Part shown: piece after piece, positions 35,690 through 47,800 of the stretch
Layout: each line of letters begins with the position of its first letter
How positions within the stretch are numbered: position 1 is the stretch's first letter
Source of the DNA: Euborellia annulipes
Lineage: Eukaryota; Arthropoda; Insecta; Dermaptera; Anisolabididae
Length of the DNA: 64,000 nt
Reading direction: 5' to 3'
Assembly: GCA_023213315.1 (NCBI GenBank)
Contig: JAKCPI010016402.1
Location: 1-64,000, forward strand
The notes under the pieces: model-generated
The model's database searches: none
Told to the model about the DNA's origin: nothing
The model's input: only the letters and a program-made list of their open reading frames with translations
Program-made: the position numbers and the translations under genes

Positions 35690-36043
35690 GCCCATAGGAT
35701 TCCAAACTTGTGTGAGTTTGTCGAATGTGATGTTATGTGTGTGCAGACTGCACTGCACTCGGAGGCTTCTCCACGGACCAATGACTAAGCATCGGGGATA
35801 GACACTAAAGAGATATAGGGAAAGGCCAGAAAGAGAGAAGAGAAGGGAGCATGCTTGCTTTCTATCTTTACAGAGTTGTGGCTCACTGACAGTTGTGTGT
35901 GGCATTTTCAGTTTGTTCTCTCTCCTCGGCCTGACAATTCATTAATCAACTTGACCGTTTGTGAAAATTATTTGTTGTGTGAATATAATTATGCCTTTTA
36001 ACAACTTTTGTGAATCATATTGAATATTTTTCTTGTTTTAAAT
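35690..36043 (+). promoter_or_regulatory. Putative 5' UTR/promoter before candidate APC exon
   Basis: Low-repeat, GC-richer sequence leading to the ATG at 36044, with a small upstream ORF at 35993. No TATA box recognised. Support comes only from the downstream exon. Confidence 0.25.
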
Positions 36044-36081
36044 ATGGATGGACTCGGATGCTGTTCCTCATATCCACCTAG
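36044..36081 (+). CDS. APC: Candidate upstream first coding exon of APC
   Basis: An ATG at 36044 opens 12 codons (MDGLGCCSSYPP) and two bases, ending at CCACCTAG before a good donor, GTATGA. Joined to the acceptor at 41677 it completes an Arg codon and continues in frame through WAWAAGGGSI into the MSLPVSSYEELL start. The fit of phase and the lack of stops in the upstream part of exon 41677-41840 support it. The exon itself is too short to match any family, and there is an upstream short ORF at 35993. If wrong, this is 5' UTR and translation starts at 41708. Confidence 0.4.
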
Positions 36082-36281
36082 GTATGATATTTCGTTTTTA
36101 CACTCTGCTCTTTTATTTATACCTTTGTAAGCTAAAAAAGGCAATGCCTTGCAATTTCGGCGACGCTCTATAACCTAATGCTAATTACATTATTTTTTAA
36201 ATAAATTATTCATTAATATTCAAATGAAAAATACCGTACCACCCTGCCGGGGACCTATATTTTTTCTTCTTCGTCTTAAGT

Positions 36282-36490
36282 CAGGCCCGGATTAAGAGCA
36301 TGCCGCTTATAGGCTTAAGCCCATTTGCCCCCCCCCCCCCCTCTAGATATCATATTTGCTTAATACATTTGTTTTAAATTATTCTTAAATTCGTAGGGGA
36401 AATATTATTAACGTCTGAAATACTTCTAATAAATTGCCAAACTGCCGCCCCTGAATTTGCTGCAGCCTATTTAAAAATACAGCCCTGCCC
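36282..36490. mobile_element. hAT-like MITE fragment
   Basis: Starts CAGGCCCGGATTAAG and ends near CAGCCCTGCCC. Poly-C tract at about 36330. Related in style to the other CAGGGSCGGAT elements. Confidence 0.4.
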
Positions 36491-36700
36491 TAAGTAGATG
36501 TAATAACACAAGGCCTGAGAGACATATTTGGTCCAGGGGATGCTGAAAAAATCGTGATTCTTATTAAATATTTGATGGCCCATTTTTTACCGCCCCTTGC
36601 AGACTGATTCACTCCAAATTTTAACTATTTAGTTTGTTGCCTAGGCTTTTAAGACTTTTTTCAAATCTATTTCTAACAAAACTGTGAGTGTTATTTATTG

Positions 36701-36792
36701 GTGAGGCCAAACATCCCATGGCCCCCGGGAATCGAACCCAGGATCTCCAGCCTTTCAGGGGCATTGCTGTCCATTGCACCAGGCCACCGGAT
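36701..36792 (-). mobile_element. tRNA-derived SINE (family B)
   Basis: Complement reads GTGGCCTGGTGCAATGGA, GGAGATCCTGGGTTCGATTC, CCATGGGATGTTTGGCC. It shares order and wording with 41995-42095. Confidence 0.62.
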
Positions 36793-36865
36793 CCTCAACC
36801 TACACCAATAAAACTAACTTCCTCTTATATGCAGTTACTGTGAAGTACTAATAAAGTGAAAAACT

Positions 36866-37088
36866 CATGATTCGCAGGGACTTTGCAGCCAGGAGATTAA
36901 ATAAAAAAAATCTTTTATTTAATTTCTATTTGCCGACGTTTCGGTCGCCATTCACGGCCTTCATCACGGATTGGAGACCGAAACGTCGGCAAATAGAAAT
37001 TAAATAAAATATTTTTTATTTAATCTACTGGCTGCAAAGTCCCTGCGAATCATGAGTAAATCTCCACAGCCATAAAACATCAATTTAC
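36866..37088. mobile_element. Hammerhead-bearing foldback element with 13-bp TSD
   Basis: A 223-bp element with a nearly perfect palindrome, flanked by AAAGTGAAAAACT at 36853-36865 and 37089-37101. The arms share GACTTTGCAGCCA with the 7907-8241 element. The right arm is followed by a unique tail with CAGCCATAAAA, which recurs at other foldbacks (50800, 54950). Confidence 0.78.
36932..36970 (-). ncRNA. Hammerhead-like motif, C3 to G
   Basis: Minus strand: GTGATGA (expected CTGATGA), A, stem II GG…CC, GAAAC, GTC, GGC. The right arm of the same foldback keeps only the GAAAC-GTC-GGC half at 36979-36990. Confidence 0.55.
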
Positions 37089-37109
37089 AAAGTGAAAAAC
37101 TTTAAAGAA

Positions 37110-37920
37110 AGTTTTTTCACTTGTGCGAGGGACAGACATCTGGGTCTGCTCTAACACACTACTTTAATTAAAATATCTAGTCTTGGCTCTGGTCTCGGGT
37201 TGAACCCTCAAATATCTTTTTATTTCACTTTGAACTAGCTGCTTCTTAAAAATAAAAAAATAAAATTATATAAATATTATTTTGAAAGTAATAAAATACC
37301 TTGGACAAGATTTTTTTTACGCTTGAATACTCTCAATGTTCAAGACTCATTTCCTTTAATAGTATTGAATTGGAAAGTTTGTGTCGATAGAATAGAATAC
37401 AAAAGTATATTTTATGTTTATTTATTTTCAAGAGAGAAAATATCTAGGGCGCATCACTCATATCTAATCCTTAAATTATTATTTATCTCATTTCCTTTCT
37501 AATGAAATTTTTTTTTTTTTTTTACAACATCATTTCTCTTAACACCTTCATCATTATCTTAATTAACTTATAGTGGGAATATTTCAATGATTTGAGGAAG
37601 AAATTTTCATTTTTTTTTTTCCATGACCTACAAAAATCATTTTACTGACACGACCTTACTTAATCTTTCACCTAATCGAATTTAATTAAATGGCACTGAA
37701 AACGTTGACTATATTAGTCTCCTGAACTTGAGGTGGCCTTGCAAGGATTACTCATTGGCTTCACTCATCCATGCAGGCACTTAATTTATAAAATGTCAAA
37801 ACGTTCGCGTTTGCCACATGTGATTATTTCATTGTTTTTTTATAAGATGGATTTCTTTTTTTGAACCACAAAAGTTTTTATTAAAAAATTCAAAAAAAAA
37901 AAAACAATGAATTAATCACA
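37110..37920. other. Putative APC first intron, AT-rich
   Basis: No repeat with clear ends and no exon-like segment seen. Confidence 0.35.
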
Positions 37921-37938
37921 CAAGGGTTTGTCCAGATA

Positions 37939-38164
37939 CAGTGATACCTCGAAAGACGAGTTTAATTCGTTCCGTAACCTTGTTCGTATCTAAAATGAGT
38001 TAGGTAAGTGTCATTAAATAGACTAGTTGCAACTTTTTCGCAGCTGGCCGTTCTTCGTATCTCAAATTTCGCTCGTATTTCAAAACAATAATACTTAGCT
38101 CGCTCGACAGCTCATATCTCAAATAACTCGTATGTTAGGGCACTCGTATCTCGAGGTACCACTG
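37939..38164. mobile_element. Tc1/mariner-like MITE
   Basis: Ends CAGTGATACCTCGAAAGACG and CTCGAGGTACCACTG at TA sites (37937-37938, 38165-38166). It sits inside a decayed copy of the GTCGTCCACATATTACGTAA MITE. Confidence 0.75.
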
Positions 38165-38215
38165 TATACGTAACGCCTTTTTTGACGATTTTCTAGTCCT
38201 CCCAACATGTCACAG

Positions 38216-38443
38216 CAAGGGCGGATACAAGAGGGGGAAGGGGGTAATTACACCCCCCCCCCCGAGAATTGAAAAAAAAATTTATTTTTAATGTAAAATT
38301 TTAAAAATTAATAATTAAAAATTTGATTTGTATTTATATTCTGGCCTTTAAATTACCGAAATTAAGAACAGATTGTGTGCTGTGTGACCAGTCACACCAG
38401 ATTACCCCCCCCCTCCCCCGAGAAACACCTCGATCCGCCCTTG
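38216..38443. mobile_element. hAT-like MITE with perfect 8-bp TSD
   Basis: Ends CAAGGGCGGATACAAG and CTCGATCCGCCCTTG (imperfect), flanked by TGTCACAG at 38208-38215 and 38444-38451. Carries a piece of the 670-family hairpin and C runs of 8 to 11. Confidence 0.78.
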
Positions 38444-38663
38444 TGTCACAGTTAGTCACATACAAACAAACCCCCCTACAAATATTATGTCACAACATAG
38501 AACTCCCCCCCCCCCCCCCCGAATAAAATTTCATATCATTTTACCTTTTTTTTTTTTTTTTTTAAGTAAATTTTCCCTCTCGTGATTCAAATAATCACTC
38601 ATTTTTCCCTGTTGTGAAAATAATTCGACTTTTTTTATTTTATTTTATAAATTCAACTTTGAA

Positions 38664-39095
38664 TTGTTATGTCACACTTCGAGAAACCCCCGGGTCTCCC
38701 ATGTATCTGCACTATCTCTCTTCTACAGGTATTATCATGGTCAATGCTCTGCCGAATTAAAATCAATTATCCCACCAAATGCAACATATTCACGGAACAC
38801 AAGAAGGCATCTTCCCAGCATCCCTATGCTGTTCAGATCACGACTAACAGAACAAATCAATTTCATTCTTCCTTTGTCCCCATGACCTCCCGTGATTGGA
38901 ACAAGCTCCCTGCGTCTATCTTCCCCAAAACCTACAATCTTCAGACTTTCAAGTCTAACCTCAACAGGCATCTTCTCAGTTCCCGCAGTTGAGTTTCCCC
39001 TTTATGCTTCTCCTTTTGTTTTTATTTTCTTCCTGGCTGCATGTGACTATTGGTCATTATAGGTCTTCGGACCTTATGCACCCATTCCAAAAAAA
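38664..39095 (+). pseudogene. LINE ORF2 C-terminal remnant with 3' tail
   Basis: Two overlapping frames together give the typical end of a non-LTR reverse-transcriptase ORF: SALSLFYRYYHGQCSAEL in one frame, then SRDWNKLPASIFP and FKSNLNRHLLSS before the stop at about 38992 in the other. At least one frameshift, strongly 5' truncated. A 3' UTR follows, ending GGTCTTCGGACCTTATGCAC and an A run. Confidence 0.75.
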
Positions 39096-39650
39096 AAAAT
39101 GTAACAATTAGTAACGTTTTGTCCCCCCTTCCCTAACGCGTTACCCTAATATGTGGACGACCTCAAAGTGAAGTTAAACCTTTGTGCTCACTGTACTTGC
39201 TCTCCTATTGATCTATGATATTTATGGAATTTAGACAACACTCCTTCATAAATAACAAAAAAAAAAAAAAAACTACTAAATCATACATTTTTTAAAAGAA
39301 GAATGAAGAATTCCATTCATTTTATCATTTCTTTATGAAACTTTATCAGGTTGAAAATTTTTTTTTTTAAAATCCAAAGAGAGATTATAACATATATATA
39401 TTATCCAGATTATTGATGAATAGGAGACTTTCGGATAATCGAAGATAGATTTAAAAAATATAGGCAAACATTTCAGGTCCGGATAAATGAGAATCCAAAT
39501 GATTCAAATAATCGAGTTTCTTTTAAAGTTTTAAGTTTTTTTATAACATAATTTTTGATCTGGCAGGTGTTCACTTGTATTCGCTCAAAAGAGAAGGGCG
39601 ATAATAAAGATTTGTATTAAAATGTTTTTTTAACCAGTCAAATTTGTTCA

Positions 39651-40758
39651 GGGCCCTATTTCATAAAGACTGACAATGCGACAATTGTCAAAAATTGACA
39701 TAAATTGTCAAGCTTACACTATGATAATTATTTTATTGTCAACTGCTAAAAAGCAGTTCAATTACAACGATTGTCAACACGTTTCATAAAAAAATTGCCA
39801 GTTAATACAAATTTGTCACTTTTTACTTCCTTCTATCCAGCCCTTGGCTGCTCATTTTTATTTTTTTAAGTAATGTCCAATTGGACCGAAACTAACCGAG
39901 CCGAAGATGAGAAAGTTCTCTAGTTGTTTAAAATTTTTTTTTTTTTTCTAAACAGGCTGAATCTTAACCGATCAGTACCCGGCAAATTCGGGACCACTTC
40001 AAGTTGTTTTAAATTATATTCGAATCCCCTCACGAGAATTCTTTAAGTCCCTTGAGTTGCTTTAATATTTGTTTTAAATATAAAGGCCTAGTTTTTGAAT
40101 AAATAAAATATATATTTATATATAGGTTAATGTCACCTTCATATTTCTTCTATATTTTCGTTATTTTTATATAAATCTGAATCAAATTGTCTTTGCCACA
40201 TCTATTTTTGGCTAATAAAAAGAATGGAGAGAGAAAAAAAACGAAAAAGTTACCTTTCATAGAAAAAAATAATCGACATCATATTTAATTCAGGCTTATT
40301 TTCATTTATTTAATTTATAAATATTTTAATTAAATATTATATTACCAAATAAACAAAGCATTGTTGCAAATTAGATTATTTTTTTAAATAAGCATTATAT
40401 GATATAACTTTAATATTATTTCCTTTTAATCAATTCAATGTAAATAAATGTGAATATATTCAGGTTAGGCCTATACGACACAGCTTTTAGTGCCTGTCAG
40501 AATTTTTTTACAATTGTCAACCAAAAAAAAAAATTGTCCCGACATTCTCGTTTCAACAACAAAAAGTGACAAATAAATTGTCAAAATTCACCTATCAGCC
40601 TAGAAATTTTATGAAACCAAAAAGTGTCAAATTGTCATGACAATTTTACAAAAATGTCATTTTTTTATTGCAATTAAGTCAAGAGGGATTTTATGAAACA
40701 GGTATTCGACAAATTGTCACCTGTCACCTGTCATTGTCAGCTTTATGAAATAGGGCCC
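39651..40758 (-). mobile_element. 1.1-kb TIR element, copy 2 (inverted)
   Basis: Near-identical to copy 1 but reversed, with a few small indels. Copies 1 and 2 face each other across 5.1 kb that includes the candidate APC exon at 36044. Confidence 0.85.
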
Positions 40759-40759
40759 A

Positions 40760-41676
40760 GGCTTCCCCAACCTTCATCAATATTGTAATATAATAATACC
40801 ACATTAAAAATTTCATAAAGGTCGATTATATAAAAGAAATTATTCTTATTTTATTGCAACTTGATAACCTTGTCAGATGCTAATAGAGTGTAATTACAGA
40901 TGATTGGATCAGATGTGTGCACGGGTATCAAATTGGTAATTCTAACCAAAACTAGGTAACAAACTAGGATATTATACATTAAAAAAAAAATTCAATTACC
41001 CTTTAAAATCATAAGTCATTTTGACTTGTTAAATATCGATCAAGAATCTAATTCTCAGGTGCAAGATCTGAAAGATTCATTAATAATGATAATAATTTCC
41101 TCTTTAAAGCGGAATTAGAAAAATGATTCCTGTCATGCTTCAACAAATACACTTAATAAACAAGCTCATTTATCCTAACAAAATCTCATTTTGTTTTTGT
41201 AAAAACCTCACACGTAGAATAAATGGCGAGGTAATTAATAGAATGGAGATGCCTTTAAATGTCTCTCACACCATTCTCTATTATAACTTATGTTTGTATG
41301 ATATTTTAGTCATCTGACTCTACTGTTTATACGACCAGTTGAAAATTTATTAGTCCAGTCATTTACATTTTATTTTTATACATGATGGCGAATCTTTTTA
41401 TTTTTGTAGTTGCTCTCCCTTCGAAAACTAGACATAGGACGTGTTTCTTTACAATAGGCAGTCATTCACATAAAAATGGATTTCAAATAATTAAAACAAC
41501 ATTTCGTCTATGAGAGGAATGTACACACAGTTAACAGGAAATCTCATAATCGCGATATTTCCCTTGCTGTGTGAACCTTATTTCATTGTCAATGTATCTC
41601 CCTTTTTACCCGAACAGATGTTCGTGTTTACTGGATCTAATTATGTAATATAAATTTGTTTTTTTGTTTGTTGCAG
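40760..41676. other. Putative APC intron upstream of coiled-coil exon
   Basis: Unique-looking AT-rich sequence. If the exon at 36044 is wrong, the promoter could lie here. No core promoter motif is assigned. Confidence 0.3.
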
Positions 41677-41840
41677 GTGGGCTTGGGCCGCCGGCGGCGG
41701 CAGCATCATGAGCCTGCCCGTATCTTCTTATGAGGAGTTGCTGCGCAGAGTGCGCAGCTTAACACACGAGACGCGGCGACTAAACCGAGAGCTTGCCGCT
41801 TCCGGCGCTACCTGCGCTGAACTACCCCAAGATGCTTCAG
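41677..41840 (+). CDS. APC: APC exon with N-terminal coiled coil
   Basis: Acceptor TTTGTTTGTTGCAG just before 41677; donor GT at 41841. The ATG at 41708 begins MSLPVSSYEELLRRVRSL, the equivalent of the APC N-terminal dimerisation helix (SYDQLL...), with leucines in heptad spacing through RRLNRELAAS. The exon is GC-rich compared with its flanks. It ends in phase 1 (…DAS-G). The 31 bases before the ATG are also open and could be coding if the exon at 36044 is used. Confidence 0.87.
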
Positions 41841-44800
41841 GTATCCTCCTTCTTCGGATATTTTTCTTTTTATAATACAAATTGAAAGAAGAAATTAAGA
41901 GGAATTATTTTATTGGACTCATATACACAGAATTCCTGATTTTCCGGGCTCCAGAACTTGATAGATTTTCCACACTAAAATATTTATATTCCGCTGGCCT
42001 GGTGAAATGGATAACACGCCTATGCCCTCCTGTAAAGGCTGGAGATCCTCGGTTTTATTCCCAGGGGGGCCATGCGATGTTTGGCCTCACCACACACTCT
42101 CAAAGTCTTGTTAAATATATATATTTTGTTTAAAAATGGAGTTGTTCGAGTTTGATTAATTATAATTTAAATAGGAAGTTTACTCGAAGTACCTTTCTTT
42201 ATTATAAGCCGTAAAGTAAAACAAATTTTGTTTTAGTTATTGCAACCGTTTCTGTACAGAGTTACTGCTTCGGAGATTCAACACCTCCATCTAAGAATCA
42301 AAGAACGGATCTTGGAATTATTGTAGCCTGAAGATGGAGGCGTTGATTGTCCGAAACTGTAACTCCATGCAGAAACAGTGGCAATAAATTCCACCAAAAC
42401 AAAATTTGTTTTACTTTATTCCTTATAATAACGAAAGATACTTCGAGTAAACTTCCTATTTAAATTATAATATAAATATATATATTTTGTTCAAATGGAC
42501 CCTCTCAAAGGAAAAAAAAAATTTTTAAGATAGATATTTTTTTTGATAATTCGTTTTGTCTCTGAGCATTTTAGTAGGATCTCTGTTCCAAAGATTTATC
42601 CCTCTGATTTCCCTGTTGACAGACTATATTTTCTTTGAACTTTTGAATAAGCAACACCTTTTCTTAAACAAAATATGCAAATTTCTATCTACGCTATATA
42701 TATATGAACTTTAAACTACTTTCTAAAGTGGAGGTTTAGGAAGTAATGCAGACGGCTGGACAGTCTTGCGGACCTTTGAGATTTAGGAGGAGATGGGGCT
42801 TGTGTTCCCCAAGTCGAAGTGTTATTGAATATCTCCGATGCTTGAGTTTTAGGAAGTGTTTGGTTGAATGTTATAGTGTTGGATAGTGTGCTGCTAGTGG
42901 TTGATTTGTTTTGAATCCGAGTTCTCAACCTGTTTACTCCTTGAGTAGTCGAAATATTAACTGACCTATGGGTGGACTCAAACCTAAGCGGCCACAGTTA
43001 GCTGGAGATGTTAGTCAAGACGACTCGAGGAATAAGCAGATTGAGTTCAAACACTACATCATTCTTCCTGGTTTTAGTCATCATAGGTCTTTAGACCCTA
43101 TGCAACAAAAAAACAAATAAAAAATCTCATCCTATTATACTTAACCCGTGTAACTTTGTCTTTATATATATACATGCAAGAAAATGATATCCCTTTGATG
43201 GATTGATAAAATTTTGATGCTCAAGCACGTTCTAGGGTTCATGAATAAGATTGAACCAATTTTATTAGGTTATCTTAAAGGCAATGGAGGCAATTCTTTG
43301 TTTATCTTTTCTTAAATATAATACAACTATCTTTCTTATCTCTCTGTGGCATTATATGGTTTATTTATACGAGTATGTACAATATTAGCTTTTGTGTATA
43401 GACCTTCCGGTTTTTGCTTTGTTTTTATAAGTGACAACACTCTTACGCCTTTTATATCATTCTATCTTTTACAAATATTCTAATAATACCACTTGTTTTA
43501 AAATTATTTAAAAGTTTTGGAAATATTTATCATTACCAAGGTTTTCTCTTTTTTTATTACTTCTTGACAGATGCTTCTCTGTTGACAACTAACGTTTTTT
43601 TTTTCCTCATGTTAAAGACCTCTATCTATTGACAAAGTCAAGACATAAAGTTATCCAGATCACATCCTCTTTATTAAATATATTTTCACAAACCCAAGAA
43701 ATCAATCACCTGGACTCAAAAGTTTATTTCTAGACAAGGGTAGCTCCTGCCATCGTTAGTGGGGATGAAAACGTTGGAAAAAAAATAGCTCTTGTTTGTC
43801 AGAGAGCAAAAAATCTCCTTCTACGAGCCCCGTCCCATCTCAATTGGCCCACCAATGTTTTTTCTTTTTAAATAAAATTATGCTAATTCACGGTTAATTT
43901 AATTTAGGTATTTATTTTTATTATCATTTGTAACAACAATTGCAAACAATTTAAAACATTTTATGCAATTATTTTTTAATTGTTAAAAACATATTTTTAT
44001 AAAAAAAAAAATAGTTCTTTGCTTTTCTTTAATTTATTGTTTTTTTAAGAATCTTTGAATATGTGAAACAATCAAGTAGGCTTTGCCTTTGTCCAACAAA
44101 AGAAAGTTTGTTTTGTTATACTCTTAGTAAAAATGACCCGTGGAAAGGTTGTTGGTGAAAAAATTCGCTCAATTAACAATTAAAAAATAATTTTAAGTTA
44201 AATGTTGCAATAAAATGTTTTAAATGTTGTTTACAAATGATAATAAAAATAAATAGTTAAATTAAATTAATCGTGAATTAGTATAATTTTATTTAAAAAG
44301 AAAAAATATTGGTGGGCCAATTGAGATGGGACGGGGCTCGTATATAAATATTAATTTACTAAATGAGTTTGTTTAATAAAACAATCATAATTCATCCTAC
44401 GCATATCATCATGCCTTTTGGAATCATTCCATATATTTCGATTTAAATTGTCTTCTTCAATTAGTGATCTAATTCTTTGCTTTGCTTGATCTGATTTTCA
44501 TCTTCTTGGTCTTTTGATTTAATTCTAAATTTTTTTTTTCTGTTTGTTTTCAGAACAGTTAACATCGAATTCCCCGGATCTAAAATCGACCAACCAACGT
44601 GAAAGGTAATCAAGATTTTTTTTTATCCTTTGTTTTGCCCAATTGATTGCATTTTCGAGTGCCTCATTTGAAAAGAAAATATTAAATAAAGACAGGATGG
44701 GAAAATTAAGAGCAAAAAAAAATTTCGAGTTTGTTACACAAACAGGGTGGAGCTTTCAGACAAAAAAAAAAACATTTAAGAAATATTATTATGAAATTGA

Positions 44801-47800
44801 TATTTTCTAATTTTAAGGGAAAGTTATTTCTTATTGAAAGGATAAAAAAACAAATAATTGACCCTGGCCCTTAAAGTTGATTCATTCGTTTGTTTTTGTT
44901 TCTGTGGCCACAACAAAACAAATAATTGTTTAAATAGGCTTTTTGCATTCGGGTTTCCATTTTTTGAGTCGTTTTAATCTCTCCTAAATTTATATTTATA
45001 AAATTCACATGTTTTTTTTAACAGGGGGGGGGGGGGGAGGGGAAATTATAATCATTTTGTTTTCTTGACATCTTTGATCAAATTAAGGACTTAAATTAAA
45101 TATTTATTTGTTCAAAAATACAATTTTAGAACAAAAGAGCAAATAAATATACCACTAATTGTCATGAATTATCAGACCAGTGGATTATGAGATATTTGAT
45201 TTTCAATTGCATTTGTACAGTGAGGGACAATATTAAGTCCCACCCATGTGTTTTCTACTTGTGATTATTTAATTTTTTTTTTTTAAATATTTTATATTTT
45301 TTAATAGAAACTTTCATGGTCCAAACCTAGAAAATTTCCAATAAAGATTTTTATTTTCTTTTATAAAAACAATGAAATAATCCAGGGCCGGATCAAGGGG
45401 GGGGGCAGTGGGTGCATGTGCCCCGGATGGCAGATATCAGGGGGCGGCAATTAAAGAAAGATTTACTAAAAAAAAGGTAAAATGATATGAATTTTGTTTT
45501 AAGGAGGGGGCGGCAAATTAAATTTTGCCCCTCCTAAAAAATCTCGTAGTTCCGGCCCTGAAATAATCACAAGTAGAAAACGCATGGGTCGGACTTAATA
45601 TTGACCCTCACTGTACCTTAAAGTGCATTTTACATCTCTGATGTAAAATCTAAAAGTTCTAAAATAAATTTTGTTTATTCTAAATATCCCCTGAGTTGAA
45701 ATATTTTTAGAAAATATCACAAGTAATACTTAAAATTTACTCTTTCTATCTCCCACCCCCTCCTCATAAACCTGGAAAATATGGGGGCGCCACCCAAGGC
45801 CAGAATCACATCAGTTGCTGATTCTACCCAATCTGTTTACAGTCCTGTTAATTCAGGAGGTAGTCTATCAAAATGACTTGTGGTGTTAAAAAAAAAAATT
45901 TAAAAATATATGACCTATCCCACCAAAACCTCTGATTATTTAAGTTAAAAAAAAATTATATTTCCCTTTTTTTAATTGAATTTTTTTGTTTTAGCGAGGA
46001 CCCGTCAACACAAAACCAAAGAAGTATTTTCAATGTAAGTAACAGAACTTAAAAAATCATAAAACAATAGGCATAATGGAATTTCTAAGAGCATGACTTT
46101 TTTTGTTTGCTTTAATCCAGTGATTCGTGTCAAATCATATTGCTAGTTCTATAATTCTTAATTTTAGCTTTCTATAAGCTTTTCTGTTCTAGCACTTCCT
46201 CTATATTATTTTGCCATCCTCCCCCCTCCCTCCTATTTTGAGAATATCGTTCTTTTAAAGTCAATTATTGATAATTAGTCAAGTTAAAGATATAGCTTTC
46301 TCCTCATTGCTTCCTAATAATAACCATTGAGGATGCTAATTTCACCATGATTGCGGAAAGATCTGCAAAAAAAAGATTGATTATTAAAAGCATTATAACA
46401 TGCAGCTCTCAATTATTTGCATTTGCAAAACAAACATCAAAATAAATAGGTTGTACTTAAAAAGACTTGATATTTATGGGTGAAATAAACAGTAACGCTT
46501 GGGATTAGTTTGTTTGTTTTGTTTTTTTCCTTTTTTTTTTCAAAATACAAATGGCGTAGGCCATGTGTTGTGGTGCGTGGTCGATATCGAAACGTGCGCA
46601 AACCCTGAAAACATCGACGCCCTTCCCGAGGGTTCCCACCCCCCCCCCCAAGCCCCCACCCTCTCCCCGACGGCGCCGTCGTTTAGGTCAATCACCGAAT
46701 TCCCTATATGCATATTTAGACCACCTACTTTTAACTAATTGAACGACAACACTAATCATATATTGACTCATGGCTATAAAGGAAAACCAATGAGTGAAAA
46801 AATGAATTCAAAACAAGCTTAAAATTTCGATCATCTTTTGATTAAGAGCCACTCGAGGTTTTTTTTTTTTTTTTACACTTCATTTGCAGTGCAATTCTTA
46901 AAAATGATGACAAACCTGAAATTCTAAAATGAGGAAGTAAGCGTGCTTGTAATTGATACTACGTATTTCTCAGATACTCAACAATTTAATGTCATTAACA
47001 AGCAAAGTCATTGTCCGAAATTAAATTTTAGTTTTTTTTTTTTTTTTGCTTCGTTGGAATGATTTTCTTAAAGTTGTGATGATCAATTAAAAAAAAATTA
47101 GATTTGCTAACAAGATAAATCATTTCATTTTATTCCAATGAGAATATCTTTATTAATCAGCTGGAACAATTTAATTAAACTTCAAAGGATTTAAATATAT
47201 CTAATCGATTAATGGAAAAGAATAGAAAAGAGGATCAGCATTCTTCTTTGTAATTTTTTTTTTAAGAAAAATTCTAGAGATTTTCTAAAATTAGCTTAAT
47301 ACCTCAAAGAAAAGAATATTTAATTCAAAAGATGCCATTATGTTTTAATCATATAATAGAAAATTAATAATTGTTCATATTTTTACAAAGCGAAGAACAT
47401 TTTTATATAGGGATCGTGCTTGAACTCAGAGCCGGATCTAGGGAGGGGGGGGCAGTGGGTGCGGTAGCCCCGGGCGGCAGGTATCAAGGGGCGGCAATTA
47501 AATAAAAATTTACTAAAAAAAAGGTAAAATGATATGAATTTTGTATAGAACATTTTAAGGAGGGGGCGGGAAATTAAATTTTGCCCCCCCTAAAAAATCT
47601 CCTAGTTCCGGCCCTGCTTGAACTATAGAGGCAGCACTTCTGCCGAAAGCGATGTTAAATAAAAAAAAGCAAAGTGATGTAAAACCAGAGTTGGCAAGTT
47701 TTATCCCGCCGAGTATAATACACGGTTTTATACATGTAAAAAAACTACCACGAATAAAATTAGGCCAATATCAAAAAAAAAAAAACTAAAAAACCAACTC

